This document shows, in pieces, positions 6,996-12,992 of a DNA stretch of 12,992 nucleotides (position 1 is its first letter; each line of letters begins with the position of its first letter). The position numbers were made by a program, and so were the translations under genes. The stretch is from DATDOY01 sp035293045 (lineage in GTDB: Bacteria > Actinomycetota > Acidimicrobiia > IMCC26256 > JACPCJ01). The DNA lies in NCBI GenBank assembly GCA_035293045.1, contig DATDOY010000280.1:1-12992 (forward strand), read 5' to 3'. The notes beneath the pieces were generated by a model that ran no database searches, had not been told where the DNA came from, and saw nothing but the letters and a program-made list of their open reading frames with translations.

Positions 6996-8243
6996 ATGAT
7001 CGACCTTCGCCGCGCCCGCGAAGACGACGCCTACCGGCGCGGCATCGTGCGCAAGGGGTGCGACGAGTCACGGCTCGACGCCCTGCTGAGCGCCGACGAC
7101 GAGCGCCGCGGGCTGCTCACCGGGGTCGAAGAGCTACGCGCCCGCCAGAACGCGGCCAGCAAGGAGATCGGCAAGGCGGCGCAGGGGGACCGGCCGGCCA
7201 AGATCGAGGCCGCCGCGAAGCTCAAGGAGGAACTCTCGGCGCTCGAAGCACGGCTGTCGGCGGCCGACGTGAAGGTTCGCGAGCTGGCGCTGCAGATCCC
7301 CAACCCTGCATCCGAGGAAACGCCCGACGGAGGCGAGGACGACTTCGAGGTGGTCGGCACCGTGGGAGAACCGGGCGCCGCGCCCCCGCTCGACCACGCC
7401 GACTTCGGCGCGGCCATGGGGTTCGTCGAAAGCGAGGCCGCGGCCGAGATCTCCGGCTCGCGGTTCCACTACCTGATGCGCGAGGCCGTGCTGTTGGAGT
7501 TGGCCCTCGTGCAGTGGGTGATGACGCGACTCGTCGAGCACGACTTCGTCCCCGTGCTGCCCCCCGTCTTGGTTCGCGAACAGACAATGGAGGAGGCGGG
7601 GTTCTTCCCGACCGATCGCGCCCAGGTCTACGACGTCGACGACGGCGACCTGTTCCTCGTCGGCACCGCCGAGGTGCCGCTCGCCGGTCTCCATCGCGAC
7701 GAGATCGTCGAGGGCGACCTGCCCCTCCGGTATGCGGGGTTTTCGACCTGCTTTCGTCGCGAGGCCGGGACATACGGCAAGGACACACGCGGGCTGTTCC
7801 GAGTCCACCAGTTCGACAAAGTCGAGATGTTCTCGTATGCGGACCCCGACCGGTCGTGGGACGAGCACGACTCGCTGCTGGCCATCGAGGAGTCGATCCT
7901 CGCCGACCTCGGCATCCCGTACCGCGTGGTGAACGTCGCCGCCGGCGACCTCGGCGCGCCCGCCGCGAAGAAGTACGACATCGAGGGGTGGCTGCCCTCC
8001 GAGGGTCGTTATCGCGAGCTCACGTCATGCTCGAACTACACCGACTACTCCGCCCGCCGCCTGGGCACTCGCATCCGGGCCGAGGGCGGGACCCGTCTGG
8101 TGCACACGCTGAACGGCACGGCCTGCGCCGTGGGCCGCACCCTCCTCTTTCTCTTCGAGCACTACCAGGACGCGGACGGCTCGCTCACCGTCCCCGATGT
8201 CCTGCGCCCGTTCTGCGGTTTGGATCGCATCCCGCCTCGATAA
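6996..8243 (+). CDS. serS: Seryl-tRNA synthetase
   Basis: This class II synthetase charges tRNA-Ser (and tRNA-Sec where present) with serine. Its 415 residues match the usual length. The N-terminal part (about 1-105) forms the long coiled-coil arm that grips the variable arm of tRNA-Ser; it begins MIDLRRARED and is rich in Ala, Glu, Lys and Arg heptads. The catalytic domain carries TAEVPL (serine-binding Thr-Ala-Glu), motif 2 around FRREAG (253-258) and GLFRVHQF, and motif 3 around NGTACAVGRT (373-382). A strong ribosome binding site marks the start. A tRNA-Ser(UGA) gene begins ten bases after the stop, so enzyme and substrate are probably on the same transcript. A second tRNA-Ser lies 2.4 kb further on. 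Confidence 0.97.
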   Translation: MIDLRRAREDDAYRRGIVRKGCDESRLDALLSADDERRGLLTGVEELRARQNAASKEIGKAAQGDRPAKIEAAAKLKEELSALEARLSAADVKVRELALQIPNPASEETPDGGEDDFEVVGTVGEPGAAPPLDHADFGAAMGFVESEAAAEISGSRFHYLMREAVLLELALVQWVMTRLVEHDFVPVLPPVLVREQTMEEAGFFPTDRAQVYDVDDGDLFLVGTAEVPLAGLHRDEIVEGDLPLRYAGFSTCFRREAGTYGKDTRGLFRVHQFDKVEMFSYADPDRSWDEHDSLLAIEESILADLGIPYRVVNVAAGDLGAPAAKKYDIEGWLPSEGRYRELTSCSNYTDYSARRLGTRIRAEGGTRLVHTLNGTACAVGRTLLFLFEHYQDADGSLTVPDVLRPFCGLDRIPPR

Positions 8244-8253
8244 CCTCGTCGCC

Positions 8254-8338
8254 GGAGGGATGCGAGAGCGGACGAATCGGGTTGCCTTGAAAGCATCTGA
8301 ACCTTCGGGTTCCGTGGGTTCGAATCCCACTCCCTCCG
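8254..8338 (+). tRNA. tRNA-Ser (anticodon UGA), CCA not encoded
   Basis: The cloverleaf was read by eye. The acceptor GGAGGGA (8254-8260) pairs with TCCCTCC (8331-8337), and the discriminator is G8338. The anticodon stem is 8281-8285/8293-8297 with a T-T mismatch (8282/8296), and the loop CTTGAAA gives anticodon TGA at 8288-8290. The long class II variable arm has a 5-bp stem (GAACC/GGTTC) closed by a UUCG tetraloop. The T arm is GTGGG-TTCGAAT-CCCAC. It decodes UCA and, by wobble, other UCN codons. The 3' CCA is not encoded (CGC follows) and must be added after transcription. It is probably co-transcribed with serS. Confidence 0.95.
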
Positions 8339-8351
8339 CGCGCTCACCCGT

Positions 8352-8398
8352 GTCTGTGGCGCGTTATCGGGGATAATCCCCGATAACGCGCCACAGAC
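8352..8398. repeat. Perfect 47-base palindrome between tRNA-Ser and a convergent gene
   Basis: The left arm (8352-8374) is the exact reverse complement of the right arm (8376-8398), 23 bases each around one central base, A8375. As RNA it would form a stem of at least 22 bp with a three-base loop (TAA). It sits 13 bases after tRNA-Ser and 46 bases after the stop of the minus-strand lipoprotein gene, just where a bidirectional terminator is expected. Neither side has a T-run. A U-less terminator is the simplest reading, but the perfection and length are unusual. A protein-binding operator or a mobile palindromic repeat are alternatives. No second copy is seen in the window. Confidence 0.9.
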
Positions 8399-8444
8399 GC
8401 CGAGCCTTCGAGCCCGAGCACGCCGGCCTGTGTCGGCGGCGAGC

Positions 8445-9029
8445 TCACGTCGTGTCGATAACCACGGTGTCGACGCGGTAGGTGACGGTGTCTTCTCGCG
8501 TGAAGATGAGGTTGCGGAACGTCAGGACGTAGCCGCCGTCGAGTTGTTCGACGTCGACCTCGCCGGTCGGCCCGGCGAGCAACGGGGGTGTCGGCCCCGC
8601 ACCGCCGTCCGGATCGAACCGCACACAAATGCCAGCCCCGATGCAGTCGGTGGCGAAGAGGCCCAACTCTCCCGTCCATCCCGGCCCCTTCTCGTGCAAC
8701 TCCACCCCAAACCAGAAGTTGTCGTGACCCTCACTGTGAAGTTCGTGGAAACGGTCGTCGGGGTTCTCGTCGTCGATCCGAGTGGCCACGCCATCCCACG
8801 CCTTGGGGTTGAGGCGGACCGGACGGTGCCCGTCGGCGCCGGGCGCGCCGCCGATCACCACGGGAGGATCGTCGTCCGAGAGCGTCGTCGAGGTGGTGCC
8901 GAACGACACCGCGTCGGCAGGTGGAGTCTCGGTCCCTCCGTCGGCTCCGCACGCAGCCAAGAGGGCCAAGGCGGCGACCGCGACGCCGGCGCGGCGGAAG
9001 ACGAGCGAGGGTCCCACGACGTGGCTCAC
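8445..9029 (-). CDS. Putative lipoprotein of unknown family
   Basis: The protein has 194 residues and I do not recognise its family. It has a typical lipoprotein signal peptide: basic residues (FRR), the hydrophobic run AGVAVAALALLAAC and lipobox Cys27. It should thus be tethered on the outer face of the membrane. A Thr/Ser/Asp/Pro-rich spacer (about 28-58) leads to a compact domain of about 130 residues. That domain has many acidic and aromatic residues (HDNFWFGVEL) and two Cys six apart (129 and 135) that could form a disulfide outside the cell. The start is GTG at 9029 with only a weak ribosome binding site; GTG at 9017 is an alternative that would leave a shorter signal peptide. It is divergent from the alpha-glucosidase gene with 62 bases between them. 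No function can be assigned. Confidence 0.75.
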   Translation of the reverse strand: MSHVVGPSLVFRRAGVAVAALALLAACGADGGTETPPADAVSFGTTSTTLSDDDPPVVIGGAPGADGHRPVRLNPKAWDGVATRIDDENPDDRFHELHSEGHDNFWFGVELHEKGPGWTGELGLFATDCIGAGICVRFDPDGGAGPTPPLLAGPTGEVDVEQLDGGYVLTFRNLIFTREDTVTYRVDTVVIDTT

Positions 9030-9075
9030 GCTATCCCGCCCGGCGCCTACCGCGGCTTCTCCCCGCCGAGCCGCC

Positions 9076-9081
9076 TAGTGT
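9076..9081 (+). promoter_or_regulatory. Putative -10 of the GH13 gene, leaderless type
   Basis: TAGTGT fits the TANNNT pattern of actinobacterial -10 elements and ends ten bases before the ATG at 9092. No Shine-Dalgarno precedes that ATG, which fits a leaderless or near-leaderless transcript. No clear -35 is seen, so support is modest. Confidence 0.35.
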
Positions 9082-9091
9082 CCCGTCCGGC

Positions 9092-10669
9092 ATGTGGTGG
9101 CGCGACGCGGTCCTGTATCAGATCTATCCCCGGTCCTTCGCCGACAGCAACGGCGACGGCATAGGCGACCTGCCCGGCATCACGGCGCGCCTCGACCACC
9201 TCCAATGGCTCGGCGTCGACGCGCTGTGGCTGTCTCCGATCCACCCGTCGCCCAATGCCGACTGGGGTTACGACGTCGCCGACTACCAGGGCGTCCACCC
9301 GGACCTCGGCACGCTGGCCGACTTCGACGTTCTCGTCGCCGAGGCCACGGCGCGCAACCTGCGCGTCGTGCTCGATCTCGTTCCCAACCACACCAGCGAC
9401 CAGCACGCGTGGTTCCAGGACGCGATCAAGTCAACGGATTCCCCGTATCGCGACTACTACGTGTGGGCCGATCCCAAGATCGATGACGCCGGAGTCGCCG
9501 GTCCGCCCAACAACTGGGTGAGCAGTTTCGGTGGGCCGGCCTGGACCCTCGACGACGCCAGCGGCCAGTACTACCTGCACAACTTCCTTCCCGAGCAGCC
9601 CGACCTCAACTGGTGGAACGACGGCGTACGCGACGCCTTCGACGACATCCTGCGCTTCTGGTTCGATCGGGGCGTCAGCGGCTTTCGCATCGACGTGTGC
9701 CACATGGTGGTGAAGGACAACGAGTTGCGCGACAACCCGCCGGTTCCCGACGACGCGCACTGGTATGAGCGGCTCCGGGGCCAGAGCCAGGTGTACAACG
9801 CCGACCGGCCCGAGGTGCACGACGTCATTCGGCGATGGCGGGGGGTGGCCGACGGCTACGACCCCGCTCGGATGCTGCTCGGTGAGGTGTACCTCCTCGA
9901 CATCAACCGGATGGTGCGCTTCTACGGCGAGCGCGACGACGAGTTGAGTCTGGCGTTCAACTTCAACTTCCTGCACAACCCGCTCGACGCCGCGTCGTTG
10001 CGGGAAGGCGTCGAGATCGTGGAGGGCTCGATCCCACCGCACGGCTGGCCGGCGTGGACGGGGTCCAACCACGACGTGAGCCGTTTTCCCACGCGGTGGG
10101 CGGAGGGCGACGCCGCCAAGACCAAGTGCGCGCTCTTGATGCTGCTCACGCTCCGGGGGACGCCCGTTCTCTACTACGGCGATGAGATCGGCATGGAGGA
10201 CACGGAGTTTCGCAAGGAGCAACTGCGCGATCCGGTGGGCCAGCGCTTCTTTCCGGTCTACGCGGGGCGCGACCCGTGCCGGACGCCCATGGTGTGGTCC
10301 GACGCGGCCGGTGCGGGGTTCACCGGCGCCGGCGTCGAGCCGTGGCTCCCGTTCGGATCGCTCGCGCGCAACGTCGACGCTCAGCGCGACGACCCCGACT
10401 CGATCCTCACGTTCTGCAGGGACGCGCTCGCCGTCCGCAAGGAACTCGGCGATCTGCGCGGCGCACCGTATGAGCCGCTCGAGACGGGCGATGGCGTGTG
10501 GGCGTGGCGGCGGGGGCAGGCCGCGGTCGTGCTCAACCTGTCGGACAACGATGCAGTGGTCGACGGGGTCGTTGGGACGATTCGCCTCGCCACCGTGCGC
10601 GGGCGGGAGGGTGAATCCCTCCAAGGGGCGATCCGGATGGGTCCATTCGAGGGCGCTCTCGTTTCGTGA
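9092..10669 (+). CDS. GH13 alpha-glucosidase (oligo-1,6-glucosidase type)
   Basis: This cytoplasmic enzyme of 525 residues has no signal peptide and starts at MWWRDAVLYQIYPRSF, as family members do. Visible GH13 regions are a calcium-site loop DSNGDGIGD (18-26), region I DLVPNHT, the region V motif QPDLN, and region II GFRIDV with nucleophile Asp201. Region III is GEVYLLD with acid/base Glu265, and region IV is SNHD with Asp328. All three catalytic acids are present. QPDLN marks the oligo-1,6-glucosidase subfamily. Val202 right after the nucleophile is, in the characterised enzymes, linked to alpha-1,6 activity, while Thr or Ala there goes with alpha-1,4. It therefore probably hydrolyses alpha-glucosidic bonds of short oligosaccharides. 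The exact substrate is unsure, and related GH13 transferases cannot be excluded. No sugar transporter or regulator is adjacent. A tRNA-Ser gene follows 19 bases after the stop. Confidence 0.92.
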   Translation: MWWRDAVLYQIYPRSFADSNGDGIGDLPGITARLDHLQWLGVDALWLSPIHPSPNADWGYDVADYQGVHPDLGTLADFDVLVAEATARNLRVVLDLVPNHTSDQHAWFQDAIKSTDSPYRDYYVWADPKIDDAGVAGPPNNWVSSFGGPAWTLDDASGQYYLHNFLPEQPDLNWWNDGVRDAFDDILRFWFDRGVSGFRIDVCHMVVKDNELRDNPPVPDDAHWYERLRGQSQVYNADRPEVHDVIRRWRGVADGYDPARMLLGEVYLLDINRMVRFYGERDDELSLAFNFNFLHNPLDAASLREGVEIVEGSIPPHGWPAWTGSNHDVSRFPTRWAEGDAAKTKCALLMLLTLRGTPVLYYGDEIGMEDTEFRKEQLRDPVGQRFFPVYAGRDPCRTPMVWSDAAGAGFTGAGVEPWLPFGSLARNVDAQRDDPDSILTFCRDALAVRKELGDLRGAPYEPLETGDGVWAWRRGQAAVVLNLSDNDAVVDGVVGTIRLATVRGREGESLQGAIRMGPFEGALVS

Positions 10670-10688
10670 CGCCCCTATGCTGCTCGGC

Positions 10689-10781
10689 GGAGGGCTGACC
10701 GAGTGGCCGAAGGTGCTCGCCTGCTAAGCGAGTAGGGGCTGTTAAGGCTCCTCGGGGGTTCAAATCCCCCGCCCTCCGCCA
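10689..10781 (+). tRNA. tRNA-Ser (anticodon GCU), CCA encoded
   Basis: The acceptor GGAGGGC (10689-10695) pairs with GCCCTCC (10771-10777); the discriminator G10778 is followed by a genomic CCA (10779-10781). The anticodon stem CTCGC/GCGAG (10716-10720/10728-10732) is perfect, and the loop CTGCTAA gives GCT at 10723-10725, decoding AGC and AGU. A long variable arm (GGGGC/GCTCC) and the T arm GGGGG-TTCAAAT-CCCCC complete the class II cloverleaf. TATGCT at 10676-10681, seven bases upstream, may be its own -10 element, although no -35 is evident. Confidence 0.96.
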
Positions 10782-10825
10782 ACGTGATGCCGCGAGGCGC
10801 CACACCGCGCTGCGGGGGGTTCAAC

Positions 10826-11407
10826 GTGCCCGATCCGATCGAAGTGTGGGTCCGCACGCTGGCGCGCGCGTTTCATGACGACCCCTTGTCCGAGTACATG
10901 CTCCTCGGTGGCGCCCAGAATGAACGCGCCCAGAAGCACTTTTGGCGTGGCGCCATCTCCCATGCCGTGCGCCATGGCGGCGAGATTCACACCAGCGATT
11001 CGGCGGCGGTGGCCGTGTGGAACGCTCCCGGCCATTGGAAGTGGAGCGTGAGCGACGTCGTTCGGAGCACGCCGCGGCTCATGCTCGCGATGGGGCACCG
11101 GGGCCTGGCCACCTTGATGGGATTGCAGCACATCGAGGCGGTGCATCCGGCGGAGCCGGAGCATTGGTACCTCTCCGGCCTCGGGACCGACCCCGCCGAG
11201 CAAGGGAAGGGGCACGGCTCCGCCGCCATCAGGCCGATACTTGACCGCTGCGATCGCGAGGTCGTCCCCGCGTACCTCGAGTCGTCCAAGGAAGCCAACA
11301 TCCCGTTCTACGAGCGCCACGGGTTCCGCGTGACCGGCGAGGTGCGGTTCGGCAAGAGGGGTCCGCTCATCTGGCCGATGTGGCGCGACCCCCAACCCGA
11401 CGGGTGA
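10826..11407 (+). CDS. GNAT family N-acetyltransferase
   Basis: The protein has 193 residues in the GNAT fold. Near the N-terminus LARAFHDDPLSEYML is the usual first strand-helix of one GNAT subgroup. The acetyl-CoA loop is Q-G-K-G-H-G (126-131) after strand WYLSGLGTDP, followed by helix SAAIRPIL and the late motif ANIPFYERHGFRV. Members move an acetyl group from acetyl-CoA to an amine; the acceptor is unknown. GTG at 10826 is chosen because it opens just before the domain and a G-rich stretch (10814-10819) six bases upstream may act as ribosome binding site. The in-frame GTG/ATG at 10784/10787 would start only three to six bases after the tRNA. Its stop is one base from the stop of the convergent cyclase gene. 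No cyclic-nucleotide-binding domain is present, so a link to the adjacent cyclase is not shown. Confidence 0.87.
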   Translation: MPDPIEVWVRTLARAFHDDPLSEYMLLGGAQNERAQKHFWRGAISHAVRHGGEIHTSDSAAVAVWNAPGHWKWSVSDVVRSTPRLMLAMGHRGLATLMGLQHIEAVHPAEPEHWYLSGLGTDPAEQGKGHGSAAIRPILDRCDREVVPAYLESSKEANIPFYERHGFRVTGEVRFGKRGPLIWPMWRDPQPDG

Positions 11408-11408
11408 C

Positions 11409-12920
11409 TCAGTCCTCAACCGAGTAGAGCTGGATTTCCTCGTCGATGCCTTTGAGGGCGTGGCGGCCCTGGTCCTTGAAAGAGAGAGCCACGCCCGACG
11501 CGAGTGAACGGACCGCGTCCGACACCCAGACTTCCCCCGGCCCGGCTGCCGCCTCGATGCGGGACGCCATGTTGACGGTCATCCCAGTGACGTCTCCGCC
11601 AACAAGGTCGCACTCGCCGATGTGCACTCCGGCGCGGATCTCGACCCCGACCGCTCGAACCTCCGCCCTGATGGCGCACGCGCACTCGACGGCGCGAGTC
11701 GGAGAGTCGAACGTGACGAGGAACCCATCGCCCATGGTCTTCACCTCCCGGCCTCGAAAGCGTTCGAGATGACGCCGGACGACGGCGTCGTGGCGCGCCA
11801 AGACGTCACGCCATGCCGCGTCCCCGAGGCGCGCCGCCTGGTCCGTCGACCCGACGATGTCGGTGAACAGAATCGTGGCGAGCACCCGCTCGCCCGCGCC
11901 ACCGGCTCGCGGCCCGGACACGGGCACATCGAGGCTGACATGGCTCGCCGTCGCCACGCAGGCACGCCCGTCGAAGACCTCGCCCCGCGCCACCATCAAC
12001 TCATCATCTCGGTGCTCCAGCCTTGCGACCGCGCGGAGTTCCTGTCCGTCGGCACGTACCGAGCGGGCGCGCAACTCGAGATCGAACCGGAGCGTGATTG
12101 GGGTTCGGCCCGGATCACATGTCCACGCGGCCGGCGACATGCACGCGACCGACGCGAGTTGGGCCAGCGCGCCCACCATGAGCCGGCCGGTGCCATCGCT
12201 GAGCCACGCGGTGGCCGGCATGGTGACCTCAGCCCCGTGGTCGCCGATGTCGGTGAGTCGGAGCCCGGTGAGCCAGGACAGAGGCGGGATCGCCGTGCGG
12301 GCGACGACGGCTCGGAGGCGTTCGTGCCAATTGGGCAACCCGCCGGCCATCCACTCGGACGCCTGGGGATCGAGGGGCCGTTCGTAGGGATCAGGGGTCG
12401 GGTAGCTCGGGTGTGCCGCGCGCTCGAGCACCGCCGGAGGAGGTGGCACGTCCTCCATCGGGCGGAGCCGCGCCTGCCAGGTGGCGTGCCAGACCTGGCG
12501 CCCGGACCCGTCTTCGACCATGACCTCGGCCAGGGCGAGTTGGCGCCCACTGTGGATGATGCTGCTCCGCGCAAAGAGCATCCGGTTATCGGCCTCGATA
12601 TGACGAAGTTGGGTCGACGACAGCCAGAGGACTTCGACACCGGTGGCGGGTGGAGCGACCGTGCGCGTGGCCAAAAGGAGGGCCGTCTCCACGAGCAGGT
12701 GGGGCTCCACGACTCGCCCCACCACCAACCACGGGGTGGCCGGCCCCACGACCGTCGCCGTCCCCGGTCCACACTGGGTCGGCATGATGCCGGTGAGGTG
12801 GTGGATCGGCGGGATTGGTGCCACGCCCTGCACGTAGGCCCGGACCTGCTCGAGGCCAGACAGCCCGAAGAAACTCCGGTCGGGCCCCCCGCCCCTTACC
12901 GGTTCCTGCCACGGTTCCAC
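11409..12920 (-). CDS. Double hotdog-like domain fused to class III adenylate cyclase
   Basis: The protein has 503 residues with no signal or membrane segment. Two hotdog (PaaI/acyl-CoA thioesterase-like) domains are inferred at about 24-153 and 198-330. The second shows the WLTGLRL ... GAEVTMPATAWLSD ... central-helix pattern. The N-x-x-G-x-x-H-G-G active-site pattern of PaaI enzymes is not visible (Gly-Arg-Leu-Met-Val-Gly-Ala instead), so ligand binding without catalysis is likely. A class III cyclase domain (about 345-503) has the full catalytic set: metal-binding Asp354 (FTDIVGST) and Asp398 (KTMGDG), adenine-selecting Lys394 and Asp443, and transition-state Asn450 and Arg454. It should make cAMP from ATP, probably as a homodimer. 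GTG at 12920 follows AGGGAG by five bases; GTG at 12926 is possible and adds two residues. It lies just downstream of a near-identical 3' end, so it is one of two tandem paralogues. Confidence 0.85.
   Translation of the reverse strand: MEPWQEPVRGGGPDRSFFGLSGLEQVRAYVQGVAPIPPIHHLTGIMPTQCGPGTATVVGPATPWLVVGRVVEPHLLVETALLLATRTVAPPATGVEVLWLSSTQLRHIEADNRMLFARSSIIHSGRQLALAEVMVEDGSGRQVWHATWQARLRPMEDVPPPPAVLERAAHPSYPTPDPYERPLDPQASEWMAGGLPNWHERLRAVVARTAIPPLSWLTGLRLTDIGDHGAEVTMPATAWLSDGTGRLMVGALAQLASVACMSPAAWTCDPGRTPITLRFDLELRARSVRADGQELRAVARLEHRDDELMVARGEVFDGRACVATASHVSLDVPVSGPRAGGAGERVLATILFTDIVGSTDQAARLGDAAWRDVLARHDAVVRRHLERFRGREVKTMGDGFLVTFDSPTRAVECACAIRAEVRAVGVEIRAGVHIGECDLVGGDVTGMTVNMASRIEAAAGPGEVWVSDAVRSLASGVALSFKDQGRHALKGIDEEIQLYSVED
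11412..11471. repeat. Direct repeat, copy 1 (3' end of complete cyclase gene)
   Basis: These 60 bases match 12933-12992 with one difference (A11418 versus G12939, a silent change in a Val codon). They encode the last 20 residues of the cyclase. The repeat period is 1521 bases, the size of one gene. Confidence 0.9.
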
Positions 12921-12929
12921 GGCCACTCC

Positions 12930-12992
12930 CTAGTCCTCGACCGAGTAGAGCTGGATTTCCTCGTCGATGCCTTTGAGGGCGTGGCGGCCCTG
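12930..12992 (-). CDS. 3' end of a second class III cyclase gene (truncated by window edge)
   Basis: Only 20 codons and a TAG stop (12932-12930) are in the window. The translated C-terminus (QGRHALKG ... YSVED) is the same as that of the complete downstream cyclase. The stop codons differ (TAG here, TGA there), and one silent base differs inside. The downstream cyclase's longest frame begins three bases after this stop, so the two genes form an operon. A full cyclase domain, and perhaps the hotdog part, is expected beyond the window but not seen. Confidence 0.85.
   Translation of the reverse strand, partial: QGRHALKGIDEEIQLYSVED
12933..12992. repeat. Direct repeat, copy 2 (3' end of truncated upstream cyclase gene)
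   Basis: This is the second copy of the 60-base repeat at 11412-11471, with 59 of 60 bases the same. It runs to the window edge, so its true extent is unknown. Confidence 0.9.

Noticed and set aside
8254..8398. tRNA-Ser plus palindrome as an integration (att) site
   Set aside because: No integrase, no repeated tRNA 3' end and no foreign-looking genes are present nearby.
10784..11407. cAMP-regulated acetyltransferase paired with the cyclase
   Set aside because: Mycobacterial examples carry a cyclic-nucleotide-binding domain; this GNAT protein has none, and it is convergent with the cyclase, not in an operon with it.

Overview
The window is a GC-rich, densely packed bacterial chromosome segment. 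Short gene gaps, GTG starts, likely leaderless promoters, a pheA–serS gene pair, a class III cyclase and one serine tRNA without an encoded CCA all fit Actinomycetota. A lineage such as Acidimicrobiia is my guess from overall style only. No mobile element, integrase, CRISPR array or phage gene is visible.

Layout. (1) Positions 3-950: the C-terminal part of a secreted CAP-domain protein with a long Ser/Thr tail. (2) Positions 1025-5327: a three-gene signalling operon made of a substrate-binding lipoprotein, a Cache-HAMP-PAS-PAS membrane sensor whose histidine-kinase-like C-terminus has Asn where the phospho-His should be, and a receiver domain fused to a histidine kinase core. (3) Positions 5321-5962 (minus): a nitroreductase, divergent from the next unit. 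(4) Positions 6015-8338: pheA, serS and tRNA-Ser(UGA), followed by a perfect 47-base palindrome. (5) Positions 8445-9029 (minus): a lipoprotein of unknown family, divergent from a GH13 alpha-glucosidase (9092-10669). (6) Positions 10689-10781: tRNA-Ser(GCU), followed by a GNAT acetyltransferase (10826-11407). (7) Positions 11409-12920 (minus): two hotdog-like domains fused to a class III adenylate cyclase. Three bases upstream of its longest possible reading frame lies the 3' end of a second gene whose last 20 codons give the same protein sequence, so a tandem paralogue pair runs off the window.

How the parts may work together. Housekeeping genes (pheA, serS, two serine tRNAs) are interleaved with accessory signalling genes. 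Two parts look least ordinary. The first is the operon at 1086-5327: it has a solute-binding protein but no permease or ATPase here, and the kinase parts are split between two proteins. A binding-protein-fed phosphorelay is the natural reading. The second is the hotdog/cyclase fusion: its cyclase keeps all six catalytic residues while its hotdog parts seem to lack thioesterase residues, which suggests acyl-ligand control of cAMP synthesis. Both functional readings are inference; the domain layouts and residues are read from the sequence.
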